A stretch of 64,000 bases of DNA from an uncultured Muribaculaceae bacterium (GCA_905233845.1 CAJOFH010000017.1:1-64000), one strand, 5' to 3'. Counted from the first letter of the stretch, positions 17,311-27,113 are shown. Notes: generated by a model from the sequence alone, not told the origin. Program-made: numbers and translations.

Positions 17311-18003
17311 TCAATGGTTCTGATTAATAATTTCGGTCGCAACTATCATGTCAATGGGAGTTGTGATTTTAATATTTGATGCTTCTCCACCAACAAGAGT
17401 GACTTGATGCCCAGCACTCTCCACCACGCTGGCGTCATCGGTAAACAATGGCGACTCCTCTACGTCGTATGCGCCCTTGAGTAGCTCAGCACGGAATGTC
17501 TGAGGAGTCTGCACTGCTCGCAATGATGAGCGCAACAACTGTTGCGAAGTGCCGTCATCCATCACCTGACGTATAGAGTCATTAGGATTGATTACAGGAA
17601 TTGCACTGCCAGTGGCTTGTGCTGTTTCGTAGCATCGATTTATCAGTTCGATGCTTACCAATGGTCGCACTCCGTCATGCACTGCCACTAAGTCATTATC
17701 GGCAAGGCCCTCAATTGCGGCAATGCCATTCTTCACAGACTCAAAGCGAGTCTTTCCGCCGGTGGCAATAGTGTGAGTGACAGGAAAGTTACTATCTTTA
17801 CACATCGCCATCCACATCTCCTGATGCTCAGCAGGAAGCACCACCACGATAGTGGCACCAGCCTCATCAAACTTCTCGATAGTGCGCATCAGTACTGCCT
17901 TGCCGTCGAGATTCAGAAACTGCTTGGGCATCTCACTCCCAAACCGTTTTCCACTCCCTCCAGCAACTATTATCGCATATCGCTTGTTCTCAATCTCGCC
18001 CAT
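17311..18003 (-). CDS. ispD: 2-C-methyl-D-erythritol 4-phosphate cytidylyltransferase
   Basis: It transfers CMP from CTP to methylerythritol phosphate in the non-mevalonate isoprenoid pathway. The glycine-rich CTP site YAIIVAGGSGKRFGSEMPKQ is at the start, followed by VAVHDGVRPLV and the C-terminal ITTPIDMIVA. The product is about 230 residues, the usual size. I chose the ATG at 18003 (MGEIENKRYA); an in-frame ATG at 18012 is possible. The later pathway enzyme IspE is encoded at 30.3 kb. Confidence 0.93.
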   Translation of the reverse strand: MGEIENKRYAIIVAGGSGKRFGSEMPKQFLNLDGKAVLMRTIEKFDEAGATIVVVLPAEHQEMWMAMCKDSNFPVTHTIATGGKTRFESVKNGIAAIEGLADNDLVAVHDGVRPLVSIELINRCYETAQATGSAIPVINPNDSIRQVMDDGTSQQLLRSSLRAVQTPQTFRAELLKGAYDVEESPLFTDDASVVESAGHQVTLVGGEASNIKITTPIDMIVATEIINQNH

Positions 18004-18087
18004 AGTTCTCAATTATGATTAAGTATGCAAAATTAGCAAGAAAAAAGTTTTTTGGCAAATTTCCTTTCTAAATTTGGAGTAATTGAT

Positions 18088-18095
18088 TAATTTTG
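18088..18095 (+). promoter_or_regulatory. -7 box (TAATTTTG) upstream of the 222-aa protein
   Basis: TAATTTTG ends 29 bases before the ATG at 18125; a second match, TAAATTTG, lies at 18069-18076. Either could serve. Confidence 0.45.
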
Positions 18096-18124
18096 CGATT
18101 AGTATAAACTAAATAAACAATATT

Positions 18125-18793
18125 ATGAAACGAATCCTTTCTATTATGAGTATAATGGCACTGGTTGCCATGGTCGCTTGTGCTGCCCCAAAGAAAAAGC
18201 CTCGTGTTAAGAAACCAGTAAGTACAACTGCTAAGAAGTCTCAAGATAATACAAAGAAACAAAGTGCCCACAAAGAGATGCTTGTAGAATTCAGATTGGA
18301 ATATCAGCAAGCTGCTGGCCGTGACTGCAAGAATAGCGCTGTAATGTCTACTAAGCAGAATAAATATGGCGACTATTTGTATTACCGTGGATTTGGAGAA
18401 TATGAGGCTTGGAGTTATGACTTTGACTTAGGTGTGTGTTCTGAGCTCTTGCTGGAGCTTAGCCGTATAGCCGAGAAAAAGGCTCTGTCAATGTATAAGT
18501 ACACAGAACTTGAAGACGAGGACCTTACAAAGCCAAGATGGCTGGTTACTATGAAGACAAAAGACGGAAAAGAATATTCAATGGTGGAATATAGCGATGG
18601 GAGTGAGTTGCTGAAACTCGTTGAAGCTGCTTTCAAACCAATTATGGACAAGGTCGGTAAAGGTGAGTTGAGGGCACCTTATTCTAACTACCATTACAAT
18701 GGTGATGGAACTCTCGATTATCGCATTGATCACACTTCGGATGGCACTGTGCATGGTGGTTACAATCCCAAAGAGCCTGATGCTTGCTTCTAA
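18125..18793 (+). CDS. Putative lipoprotein with lysine-rich linker (222 aa)
   Basis: The N-terminus is hydrophobic and ends VAMVACAAPKKKP, so a lipid-modified cysteine at residue 19 is likely. A lysine/proline/threonine-rich linker follows (to about residue 50), then a folded domain with DYLYYRGFGEYEAWSYDF and DGKEYSMVEYSDGSELL. It resembles no family I can name with certainty. The gene is single, with its own promoter box, between divergent ispD and convergent uvrA. Confidence 0.6.
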   Translation: MKRILSIMSIMALVAMVACAAPKKKPRVKKPVSTTAKKSQDNTKKQSAHKEMLVEFRLEYQQAAGRDCKNSAVMSTKQNKYGDYLYYRGFGEYEAWSYDFDLGVCSELLLELSRIAEKKALSMYKYTELEDEDLTKPRWLVTMKTKDGKEYSMVEYSDGSELLKLVEAAFKPIMDKVGKGELRAPYSNYHYNGDGTLDYRIDHTSDGTVHGGYNPKEPDACF

Positions 18794-18826
18794 TCTCCCG
18801 TTGCGCTGATAGTAAGCAGTTTATGG

Positions 18827-21667
18827 CTATTTATGATAATCTAACTCTTGTTTTAGGTATTGTGCTGTGATTGAAGTTGTACTTTGAGCTACTTTTTCGG
18901 GAGTACCTTGTGCAACAACAAGTCCACCACCTCTGCCGCCTTCAGGACCGAGGTCGATTATGTAGTCGGCACACTTTATCACGTCCATGTTGTGCTCGAT
19001 AACGATTACAGTGTTTCCTTTTGCCACGAGACGATTTAGCACTTTGAGGAGAATCTTTATGTCCTCGAAGTGAAGTCCCGTTGTTGGCTCATCGAGGATG
19101 TATAGCGTTTTTCCTGTGTCCTTTTTCGATAGTTCGGCTGCAAGTTTAACTCGTTGGCTTTCACCTCCCGAGAGAGTACTCGATGGCTGGCCGAGCTTGA
19201 TATATCCAAGACCAACATCTTGCAGCACCTTTATCTTGTGCAGGATGGTTGGCACAGCCTCGAAGAACTCCACAGCTTGGTTGATAGTCATGTCGAGGAC
19301 GTCGGCAATTGACTTTCCCTTGAACCGCACCTCAAGTGTTTCACGGTTGTAGCGTTTGCCTCCACACGCTTCACATGACACAAGTACATCGGGAAGGAAG
19401 TTCATCTCCACAGTCTTGTATCCGTTGCCCTTGCACACTTCGCAGCGTCCGCCACTGGTGTTGAACGAGAATCGTCCAGGCTTGTAGCCACGAATCTTGG
19501 CCTCAGGTAGGTTTACAAAAAGGTTGCGTATGTCGGTGAATATATTGGTGTAGGTGGCAGCGTTGGAGCGTGGAGTGCGTCCCAGTGGTGACTGGTCGAC
19601 AGTCACCACTTTATCTACATTCTCCAAGCCCTCGACTGAGCCATAAGGAAGCGGTTCGGTGAGTGAGCGATAGAACCGCTGGCTTAGGATGGGCTGCAGA
19701 GTGGCATTTATGAGTGATGACTTGCCGCTTCCACTAACACCGGTGACACAGATGAGAGTGCCCAGTGGAATTGTGACATCCACATTCTTGAGGTTATTTC
19801 CTTGGCAGCCACGAAGCGTTATCACCTTGCCGTTGCCTGGTCGTCGCTCGGCAGGAATGTCAATCTTCTCGGAGCCATTCAAGTAGCGAGCAGTAATGGT
19901 GTTGGCCTTGAGCAGCTGTGCTGGTGTTCCAGCAAACACCACTTTGCCGCCTTTTCGTCCTGCATTTGGTCCTATGTCGACCACATAGTCGGCCTGCAGC
20001 ATCATATCTCGGTCGTGCTCCACAACTAGGATAGTGTTACCCTCGTCGCGCAGGTGCTTGAGTGAAGCGATGAGCCGTTGGTTGTCGCGCTGATGCAGAC
20101 CAATGCTTGGCTCGTCAAGGATGTAGAGCACGTTTACCAGTTGTGATCCGATTTGAGTTGCGAGCCTGATGCGCTGGCTCTCTCCACCCGACAGCGATGC
20201 ACTGCTACGGTTTAGCGACACATAGTCGAGACCCACGTCGAGCATGAAGGAGAGGCGGCTATTGATTTCTTTGACTACTTCCTCGGCTATTGCCCATTGG
20301 CGCTCAGGGATGTGGTTGTGGAGGTCAAGCATCCAGTCACGCAGCTCGGCAATGTCCATCCTTGCCAGCTCGGCAATGTTCTTGCCGCCCAGCCTGAAGT
20401 GCAACGCCACCTTGTTGAGACGGTCGCCATGACACTCAGGACAGACGACACGCGAGAAGAACTGCCCCGCCCACTTTTGTGCCTTTGACGTTGCATTCTC
20501 GCTCTGCTGCATCTCAATGTATTTCACGAGTCCATCGTAAGACAGGAAATAGTTGCTCACGCTCATTGTCTCGTTCTTGATGTTGAGACGTTCCTCGGAG
20601 CCATTCATGATGTCATCGATGGCCTCCTCGGGGAGCTCGCACAGTGGCGTGTCGATTGAGGCCCCATACTTCTCGCAAATTGCTTGAATCTGCCAGAAAA
20701 TGAGCGAGTTTTTGTATTTTCCAAGTGTGGTAATGCCACCGTTGCGAATCGAGAGCGACGGGTCGGGCATGATTTTATCGCGGTCTATGATATTGACAAA
20801 ACCCAGCCCCTTGCATTTGTGGCAAGCGCCCTGCGGCGAGTTGAACGAGAAGCTGTGTGGTGCTGGCTCGGCATAGGATAATCCTGTTACAGGGTCCATG
20901 AGCGAACGGCTATAATGCTCGATAGTATCGGTCTCGGCATCCATGACGAGCAGCTGTCCATCGCCTTGCTTAAAGCAGGTGTTGATGGTGTCTCGTAGGC
21001 GTACATCATCTTTTTGAGCTACCTTGAGACGGTCGACCACCAATTCCACATCGTGGTTGCGGTATCGGTCAAGCTTCATCCCAAATGTTATCTCTCGCAT
21101 CTCACCGTCGACCCTCACGTGGAGGTAACCCTTCTTGCGCAGTTGCTCAAAGAGGTCCTTATAGTGGCCCTTGCGGTTCTTTACAAGTGGTGCAAGCAAG
21201 TAGATTTTCTTGCCATCGTAACGCTGAAGGATAAGGCTCAGAATCTTGTCGAGAGAGTATTTCACCATTTTTTCGCCCGAGATGTAGCTGTAAGCGTCAC
21301 TTGCCCGAGCATAGAGCAGTCGCAGGTAGTCGTAGACTTCGGTTACTGTGCCCACAGTTGAACGAGGGTTCTTGTTGGTAGTCTTTTGCCCTATTGAGAT
21401 TACCGGGCTTAGTCCCGAGATTTTGTCAACGTCAGGTCGCTCAAGCACGCCAAGCATATTGCGTGCGTAAGACGAAAATGTCTCGAGGTAGCGCCGTTGA
21501 CCCTCGGCAAAGATAGTGTCGAACGCTAATGACGATTTGCCGCTACCACTAAGCCCAGTGACAACACTAAGCTTGTAGTGCGGCAATTCTACATCTATGT
21601 TCTTGAGGTTGTGCACCCTGGCGCCAAGCACCGAGACACAATCCACTTCTTTGCCATTGAATTTCAT
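18827..21667 (-). CDS. uvrA: Excinuclease ABC subunit A
   Basis: UvrA recognises DNA damage with UvrB in nucleotide excision repair. Two ABC ATPase units are visible: Walker A GLSGSGKSSLAFDT and GVSGSGKSSLINAT, signatures LSGGESQRIRLA and LSGGESQRVKLA, and zinc-finger cysteine pairs (CHKCKGLG, CPECHGDR, CEVCKGNG with CEACGGKR). The open frame reaches 21706 but overlaps the transglycosylase stop; the ATG at 21667 (MKFNGKEVDCVSVLGARVHN) fits the family start. It ends the long minus-strand run from 27.3 kb. Confidence 0.96.
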   Translation of the reverse strand: MKFNGKEVDCVSVLGARVHNLKNIDVELPHYKLSVVTGLSGSGKSSLAFDTIFAEGQRRYLETFSSYARNMLGVLERPDVDKISGLSPVISIGQKTTNKNPRSTVGTVTEVYDYLRLLYARASDAYSYISGEKMVKYSLDKILSLILQRYDGKKIYLLAPLVKNRKGHYKDLFEQLRKKGYLHVRVDGEMREITFGMKLDRYRNHDVELVVDRLKVAQKDDVRLRDTINTCFKQGDGQLLVMDAETDTIEHYSRSLMDPVTGLSYAEPAPHSFSFNSPQGACHKCKGLGFVNIIDRDKIMPDPSLSIRNGGITTLGKYKNSLIFWQIQAICEKYGASIDTPLCELPEEAIDDIMNGSEERLNIKNETMSVSNYFLSYDGLVKYIEMQQSENATSKAQKWAGQFFSRVVCPECHGDRLNKVALHFRLGGKNIAELARMDIAELRDWMLDLHNHIPERQWAIAEEVVKEINSRLSFMLDVGLDYVSLNRSSASLSGGESQRIRLATQIGSQLVNVLYILDEPSIGLHQRDNQRLIASLKHLRDEGNTILVVEHDRDMMLQADYVVDIGPNAGRKGGKVVFAGTPAQLLKANTITARYLNGSEKIDIPAERRPGNGKVITLRGCQGNNLKNVDVTIPLGTLICVTGVSGSGKSSLINATLQPILSQRFYRSLTEPLPYGSVEGLENVDKVVTVDQSPLGRTPRSNAATYTNIFTDIRNLFVNLPEAKIRGYKPGRFSFNTSGGRCEVCKGNGYKTVEMNFLPDVLVSCEACGGKRYNRETLEVRFKGKSIADVLDMTINQAVEFFEAVPTILHKIKVLQDVGLGYIKLGQPSSTLSGGESQRVKLAAELSKKDTGKTLYILDEPTTGLHFEDIKILLKVLNRLVAKGNTVIVIEHNMDVIKCADYIIDLGPEGGRGGGLVVAQGTPEKVAQSTTSITAQYLKQELDYHK

Positions 21668-21698
21668 TAGATGTTTTAGATATAGCTTATCAAAAAAA

Positions 21699-22907
21699 TC
21701 AGTCAACTACCCAGTTGTGGTTGAACACTTTGTTTCCCGCTTTGCTGCGATAGAGCGAATCTTGCTTAGGCACTTTCACCTTATAAACTTTGCCTGAATC
21801 ATTTGGCAAATGGTCGCTTCTTATCCACGGGTTGGCTTCTCGCAGCTGTGCGTAGGTTATCTCATGTTCCTTTGCCCAAGTAATCCAGCTGTCGACAGTG
21901 GTGTTCACCTCCTCCACATCATACTCGATGGGCTGATATAGCTGATTCACGTCGATGCGGTATCCAAACTGCTTAGGATTGCTTAGGAATATCTTGTAGG
22001 CGAGTATTCGAAATATATATCTCGACGTTTCACTCACGAGCCTGAGATCAAATGCGTTATCAACTTGTTGACGCTCTAGTTCACTTGACACTCTCCCCAT
22101 GCCAGCGTTGTAGCTCGAGCACGCAGCTGCCCAGTTGCCATATTTAGAATAAGCCTTTTTCAAGTAGTTGCATGCAGCCACAGTAGCATTTTCAATATTA
22201 AATCTCTCGTCAACGTATTCATTGATTTCCAGCTCGTATTCTTTGCCCGTACCAGGCATAAGCTGCCAAACGCCAGCAGCTTTGGCTGGTGATACTGCAG
22301 TAACATCCAAGGAGCTCTCGGCAACTGCGAGATATACCAAATCTTCAGGGACATCATTTTCACTGAGTATCTTTATGAGAGTTGGGAAGAATCGGTTCGC
22401 CCTTTTTATGATGAGGGATGTTTGTGTATGGTTATAAATAGTACTTGTGAGCTCCCTGTCAAGTCTTTCGGCCATATCAATGCGGTCGAAATCCACTTTT
22501 TCGCCACAGAAGTCCATACTTATGGGCATCTCAGGTACAATTACTGCAGCATATCCACGATAAGGCAATGATGTGGTATCGTTCTTTATCGTGTCGATAG
22601 ACTGGGGTATTGAGTAAACAACACCGCTGCTAGTCTTATGTGTTCTTGTGCAGCTCTTGGATGTTATAAAAAAGAACAGTATAAGTTGTGTTATGGCAAA
22701 AATAACAAGCACTGTTATGACAGTATTGCGGAAGGTTTTGCCCCCTTTGTTGGGCTTGCTTTCTTTTCCTGTGCTATTGCTATCAAGCATGGGAGGAATA
22801 CATTCTTCTTTAGAGGCGTTGCCATCATACGTGGGTGGCTTGCTTTCTGACTCCCCAGTGATGATTCCATTATACTTGGGAGGCTTATTATTGTTGTTGG
22901 TATTCAT
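21699..22907 (-). CDS. Membrane-anchored lytic transglycosylase (SLT) with cytoplasmic tail
   Basis: A 402-residue peptidoglycan-cleaving enzyme. The SLT domain carries the catalytic glutamate in YLAVAESSLDVTAVSPAKAAG and VWQLMPGTG, then SSYNAGMGRV. Unlike its neighbour it begins with an approximately 58-residue cytoplasmic tail holding imperfect PPKYNG/PPTYDG/PPMLDS repeats, then one transmembrane helix. The C-terminus (NKVFNHNWVVD) is nearly identical to that of the gene upstream, so they are tandem paralogs that differ mainly in how they are anchored. Confidence 0.88.
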   Translation of the reverse strand: MNTNNNNKPPKYNGIITGESESKPPTYDGNASKEECIPPMLDSNSTGKESKPNKGGKTFRNTVITVLVIFAITQLILFFFITSKSCTRTHKTSSGVVYSIPQSIDTIKNDTTSLPYRGYAAVIVPEMPISMDFCGEKVDFDRIDMAERLDRELTSTIYNHTQTSLIIKRANRFFPTLIKILSENDVPEDLVYLAVAESSLDVTAVSPAKAAGVWQLMPGTGKEYELEINEYVDERFNIENATVAACNYLKKAYSKYGNWAAACSSYNAGMGRVSSELERQQVDNAFDLRLVSETSRYIFRILAYKIFLSNPKQFGYRIDVNQLYQPIEYDVEEVNTTVDSWITWAKEHEITYAQLREANPWIRSDHLPNDSGKVYKVKVPKQDSLYRSKAGNKVFNHNWVVD

Positions 22908-22947
22908 TACTTACAATGTATCGAAATAAAATAGATAAAGACCTAAC

Positions 22948-23892
22948 TCAGTCAACCACCCAATTGTTGTTGTACACCTTATTTCCAGCCTTGCTTCGAT
23001 ATAACGATTTGTGAGTGGGAATCTTTATCTTGTAGACTTTTCCCGAGCTATTTGGCAGTTTGTAGCTTCTTATCCAGGGGTTTGCATCACGCAGTTGTGC
23101 GTAAGAAATTCCCTGATTCTTTGCCCAAGTGACCCAATTGTCGACTGGAGTGCTCACTGTCACGGTTTTATATTCTATGGGTTGATAAAGCTGGTCACGA
23201 TGAATGCTATATCCGAACTGTTTGGGGTTATTTAGGAAAATTTTGTAGGCGATAATGCGGAAGACATATCTTGAAGTTTCATTAACAAGTCTGAGGTCCA
23301 ACGCGTTACTTGCTTGCTGCTGTTGGAGCTCGTTAGTTATTCTTCCCATTCCAGCATTGTAGCTTGCGCATACCGAAGTCCATTTATGAAATTTTGAGTA
23401 TGCGTCCTTGAAATACTTGCAAGCCGCTACCGTTTCTTTCTCGGGGTCAAATCTCTCATCTACATCCTCATTGACCTCTAAACCGTACTGCTTAGCAGTA
23501 GCCGGCATGAACTGCCAGATACCCGCCGCACCCGCCGAAGATAATGCATTAATATCCATCGAACTTTCAGCTACCGCAAGATAAATAAGATCATCAGGCA
23601 TCTTATACTCTTTAAGCAATTCGGCAAGCCTTGGAAAGAATCGGTTCGCCCTTTTTATAATGAGGGTCGTTTGGGTGTGGCTGAAAATTGTTGTTGTAAG
23701 CTCCCTGTCAAGTCTCTCGGCCATATCAATGCGGTCGAAGTGAACCTTCTCACCGCAAAAGGTGATGCTTTCTGGAATATCGGGCACACTCACGACGGCA
23801 TATTTCTCGTTCTTGTGTTGAGACGAAGAAAAACAATTGATAGAAGTCAAAAAAATAACAGATATTATCGCAAATAGTTTCAGAAATCTCAT
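22948..23892 (-). CDS. Secreted lytic transglycosylase (SLT), tandem paralog
   Basis: A 314-residue lytic transglycosylase with a signal peptide (MRFLKLFAIISVIFLTSINC; cysteine 20 might be lipidated but the lipobox is poor). The catalytic glutamate is in YLAVAESSMDINALSSAGAAG followed by IWQFMPATAKQYG. Most of the enzyme aligns with the next gene downstream, including ERLDREL, IIKRANRFFP and the C-terminal YNNNWVVD. It lies 40 bp upstream of that paralog and 75 bp after the CHU_C protein gene. Confidence 0.88.
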   Translation of the reverse strand: MRFLKLFAIISVIFLTSINCFSSSQHKNEKYAVVSVPDIPESITFCGEKVHFDRIDMAERLDRELTTTIFSHTQTTLIIKRANRFFPRLAELLKEYKMPDDLIYLAVAESSMDINALSSAGAAGIWQFMPATAKQYGLEVNEDVDERFDPEKETVAACKYFKDAYSKFHKWTSVCASYNAGMGRITNELQQQQASNALDLRLVNETSRYVFRIIAYKIFLNNPKQFGYSIHRDQLYQPIEYKTVTVSTPVDNWVTWAKNQGISYAQLRDANPWIRSYKLPNSSGKVYKIKIPTHKSLYRSKAGNKVYNNNWVVD

Positions 23893-23967
23893 GTTGGTTT
23901 AAGTATTCGGTTGTCAGCAAATTGAAGTCAATAATGGTCAGAGAGACAAGTGTTTCGCTCGCGCTGA

Positions 23968-25320
23968 TTATTCTTCGGGGTTGTCGCTTATTCCACCTCC
24001 ATAATCGCGTCTTTCATAGCGCAAGATATTGATGTCGCCACTGAGCTTGTACTCTTTTCCATCACTACCTTTAGCCCTGATGACATAGAAATAGACACCA
24101 GCACTCACTTGCTTGCCCCTATAGGTACCATCCCAACCATCGGAAGGGTCGGTAAACTCCTTGATTAGATTACCCCACCTGTTGTATATCCAGCAGTGGA
24201 ACTCTACAATCGACTTATAAGAGACCTTCCACACGTCATTCACGCCCTCGGTAGTGCCTGGTGAGAAAATGTTTGGGCACACGAGAACACTCTCGCCAAT
24301 GTTCACAGTGTAGGTCTCACTATAGCCTTCACAAGAGCCGTCGCTGTTAGCATAATAGAATCTCCAGTAGGTGGTTCCAGCATCTTCAAAGGTGTATTCT
24401 ACCTCCTCTTGCGAAAAGTTCATCAAGATGTCGTTAAACTCAGGAAAGCTGCTAACCTGCCATTCTTTGAACGACACGGCATCGGTGCAATAGGCTTTGA
24501 AAGTGATGGTAGCAGGTGCTGAGCCGCCTAAGTAGGAGCCGTTGCTTTGCTGCTCATTGTCGTTGTTACGTTCTTCCTGGTTGACAACAGTCTCGACGTT
24601 GACAGCCTTGGTATAGTAAGTCGGTGTTGGGACGCTTTTTGTCTCATCCCAGAACTCCAGCAACTTGTCGCCCTCAATGGTAAATGTGGTGTTGCAATAA
24701 GGGGCAGGCACCGCCATCGAAGTCTTGAACGACTCCTTGTTCTCGATGACCTTAGTCTCTTTCCATTCCTTGTCGTCGGCATCCCAAGTGAGTGTGTTAT
24801 AGATGACCTTGATTTGTCGGTCGAGTACACGTCGTCCGCCATTGATTGTATAGTAGACAATATCTTCACCCGAACCATTCACTTTGATTGTCGCCGTGCC
24901 ACAGTCGCTCTCGGGGTCAACAGTAGCACTGTTGAGATGGAGATAGCACTTGCTGTAATCAACCACCCAGATGTAGGTGCTGCGGTCGCCTTCCTTGATG
25001 ATATATCCATGATCAGCGACTACCTGTGGCAATGTGGTGACATTGCCATCGCGCTGTATTCCTGTCATGGGGTCGATAGCAGTTCCTCCACCCGCCTCGC
25101 CAAAGTCATACCAAGTCACTTCATCGGGGTTGTCCTTGGCTGTATAGGTCATCGACACTCCCTGAGCTGAGTAAAGCACATAGAGATGGTTAAGACCAGT
25201 ATTGGCAGGAGGAACTTCATCATAAACTTCTTTAGAATTCCCTACAAATGCTACCTGTGCCATAGCCGACGACGCAGCCATGGCGATGATAGCCATCATT
25301 AGATATTTAGCAGTTTTCAT
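23968..25320 (-). CDS. Secreted protein with CHU_C (type IX secretion, type B) C-terminal domain
   Basis: A 450-residue exported protein with a signal peptide ending at AMAQ. The last 95 residues read CPNIFSPGTTEGVNDVWKVS, YNRWGNLIKEF, GWDGTYRGKQVSAGVYFYVI and GDINILR, the gliding-motility-associated CHU_C domain that directs cargo through the type IX system. The remainder is beta-rich with no recognised enzyme motif. Its position right after the ACP-domain protein and before two transglycosylases suggests a surface product of the same operon. Confidence 0.82.
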   Translation of the reverse strand: MKTAKYLMMAIIAMAASSAMAQVAFVGNSKEVYDEVPPANTGLNHLYVLYSAQGVSMTYTAKDNPDEVTWYDFGEAGGGTAIDPMTGIQRDGNVTTLPQVVADHGYIIKEGDRSTYIWVVDYSKCYLHLNSATVDPESDCGTATIKVNGSGEDIVYYTINGGRRVLDRQIKVIYNTLTWDADDKEWKETKVIENKESFKTSMAVPAPYCNTTFTIEGDKLLEFWDETKSVPTPTYYTKAVNVETVVNQEERNNDNEQQSNGSYLGGSAPATITFKAYCTDAVSFKEWQVSSFPEFNDILMNFSQEEVEYTFEDAGTTYWRFYYANSDGSCEGYSETYTVNIGESVLVCPNIFSPGTTEGVNDVWKVSYKSIVEFHCWIYNRWGNLIKEFTDPSDGWDGTYRGKQVSAGVYFYVIRAKGSDGKEYKLSGDINILRYERRDYGGGISDNPEE

Positions 25321-25398
25321 ATAGTTATAAACGTAAGAGCAGTGCTAAAAATTGTACCACTGCACACAAAGAGAAATCAGCCTTTAGAAGTCCTCACC

Positions 25399-26013
25399 TT
25401 ATTCCTCAATAAATTCGAAATTGGAGGTGTCTATGGGTTCGTCCTTGGGAGTCTCTTTGGGCTGCCTCAGGAAATCCATGATGTCTTTCACCGTTACGAT
25501 GGAATCAATGGTTTCGTCGGGAATCACCACATTGAACTCCTTTTCTACGGCAATCAATAGCTCCACTACACCAAGCGAGTCAAGTCCCAAGTCGGTTCTC
25601 AAGTTTGACATGGGTTTAACTTTCCAGTTATAAGTTTTTGCTTCTTTAGCAACAAGATTGATGACGCGGCTATAGATGGTGTCGGGAGTGTTTGTTGTGT
25701 CCTTTTTAGGATGTTTTGGCCCACCATACATTGTGGGACGAACTGGCCCACCATAGACTCTCGGCTTTCTGACGCCGTACATGAGCCTAACCCTGTCTTT
25801 TCTCGATTGTGGAGGCAATTGTGCCATAAGGTCATCGAAGTCCACTTTTTGTCCGTCGATTCGCACCTCATCGGCAGCAGTGAGCTCTATGTCGGGCTTG
25901 ACATCTTGTTTAGGTGTATTGGGCGAGGGTGTCACCGCCATTGCGCCAGTGGTTACCCCAGCTGCCACAACAGCCCCAAGTGCCAGTTTGCGTTTCTTAT
26001 TGTCTTTGCTCAT
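25399..26013 (-). CDS. MYG/YGGP-motif protein fused to an acyl carrier protein domain
   Basis: A 204-residue protein with an unusual build. Residues 10-27 are hydrophobic and small (LALGAVVAAGVTTGAMAV), followed by a proline-rich stretch. Residues 78-99 carry MYG, YGGP and MYGGP, motifs seen in Bacteroidetes peptides and lipoproteins encoded beside radical SAM enzymes. Residues 112-183 form an acyl carrier protein domain: helix 1 YSRVINLVAKEA, LRTDLGLDSLGVVELL with the likely phosphopantetheine serine at 146, and helix 3 TVKDIMDFL. It starts at ATG 26013, 11 bp after the radical SAM stop; a longer frame to 26061 overlaps that gene. I infer it is the radical SAM enzyme's substrate or partner. 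It could also be a purely cytoplasmic carrier. Confidence 0.8.
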   Translation of the reverse strand: MSKDNKKRKLALGAVVAAGVTTGAMAVTPSPNTPKQDVKPDIELTAADEVRIDGQKVDFDDLMAQLPPQSRKDRVRLMYGVRKPRVYGGPVRPTMYGGPKHPKKDTTNTPDTIYSRVINLVAKEAKTYNWKVKPMSNLRTDLGLDSLGVVELLIAVEKEFNVVIPDETIDSIVTVKDIMDFLRQPKETPKDEPIDTSNFEFIEE

Positions 26014-26024
26014 AATTTTGGATA

Positions 26025-27104
26025 TTATAGTTTTACATTTTTCAATCGGTTGTAATGGCACAGCATCAAGTCACCATTACCGTCACGCAGGTGGAAACCG
26101 TTGCCTTGACAATAGCGGAACATATCGCAGTCAGAGCAAATGCCTCGCTTCATCCAGTCGAGGTTGCGATACACTTCAAAGCGGTTGTTCCATACGTCCC
26201 AGAAACTGTCACGGTAGATGTTCCCTTGGTTATAGTCGCTGCGAATGCTCAGGCATCCCGAGATACTACCATCGGTACGAATGCTTGCCACGGTGAGCCC
26301 CGCTTCGCAGGTGTAGAAATAGTCTCTCACCATGCCCTCGTAAGGTCCGAGAAATCCTTCACACGCATAGTTGAGGTCAATTTTTCCCTCCAATCTAGTC
26401 TTGACGATAAAGTTCAGCAAGTCTCGAAACTGAACGTCGGTGAGTTGTAACTCGTCAACACCATTAGCCCTCCCCATGGGGATGATAGTGAAACAACGCC
26501 ATTTTTTTACACCAGCGTCGATAAGCAACTGCTTGATTTGGTCAAGACTGTTGATGTTGCGTGAGTTGACACATGTAATCACATCCCATTCCAGGTTATC
26601 AACGCGCTTCATCTGCTCGATGGCTCGCATAGCATGGTCGAAGCTTTGGTCATTCTTGCGGAGCCAGTTGTGCTGCTCACGAGTTCCGTCTATGTCTACA
26701 GCTATGCTGTCTATTCCTACTTCGGCAAGAGCGTCCATCATTTTCTCGTCGAGGAGGTGACCGTTAGTTACCATCCCCCACTCGAATCCACGACGCTTGA
26801 TTTCCCTGCCGCACTCCACTATGTCATGCCTGACGAGTGGCTCTCCGCCCACGGTTTGCACGAGCACAGAACTGGAATCAACATGAACAGCAATCTCGTC
26901 GAGCACGGTGAGGAAGTCGTCGAGAGGCATCTCGGTAGATTGGAGGTCTTTAGCACAGTCGCTGCCACAATGCCTACACGACATGTTACAGCGCAACGTA
27001 CATTCCCAGAACAGTTGGTCCAGAGGATGCTCGTGGCACAAGCGCTCATTCTGCTTCCTTGTTGCCTCTAAGAATTGTTGCTGTTGTGGAGAAAAGGCAG
27101 GCAT
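26025..27104 (-). CDS. Radical SAM/SPASM enzyme
   Basis: A 359-residue radical SAM protein. The [4Fe-4S] SAM motif CNMSCRHC uses cysteines 39, 43 and 46, in the context LFWECTLRCNMSCRHCGSDC. The C-terminal SPASM region has further cysteines (YTCEAG, SGCLSI, GICSDCDMFRYCQG, LMLCHYN) for extra iron-sulfur clusters. Such enzymes modify peptides or proteins; the opening resembles maturases of the Bacteroidetes radical SAM/lipoprotein systems as I remember them. It lies 9 bp after a 54-aa gene and 11 bp before the ACP-domain protein, so the three are translated from one message. Confidence 0.9.
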   Translation of the reverse strand: MPAFSPQQQQFLEATRKQNERLCHEHPLDQLFWECTLRCNMSCRHCGSDCAKDLQSTEMPLDDFLTVLDEIAVHVDSSSVLVQTVGGEPLVRHDIVECGREIKRRGFEWGMVTNGHLLDEKMMDALAEVGIDSIAVDIDGTREQHNWLRKNDQSFDHAMRAIEQMKRVDNLEWDVITCVNSRNINSLDQIKQLLIDAGVKKWRCFTIIPMGRANGVDELQLTDVQFRDLLNFIVKTRLEGKIDLNYACEGFLGPYEGMVRDYFYTCEAGLTVASIRTDGSISGCLSIRSDYNQGNIYRDSFWDVWNNRFEVYRNLDWMKRGICSDCDMFRYCQGNGFHLRDGNGDLMLCHYNRLKNVKL

Positions 27105-27113
27105 AATCAGTTG

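Noticed and set aside
24547-25170. 207-codon plus-strand frame opposite the CHU_C protein
   Set aside because: It is a shadow of a well-supported secreted protein with a recognised C-terminal domain.
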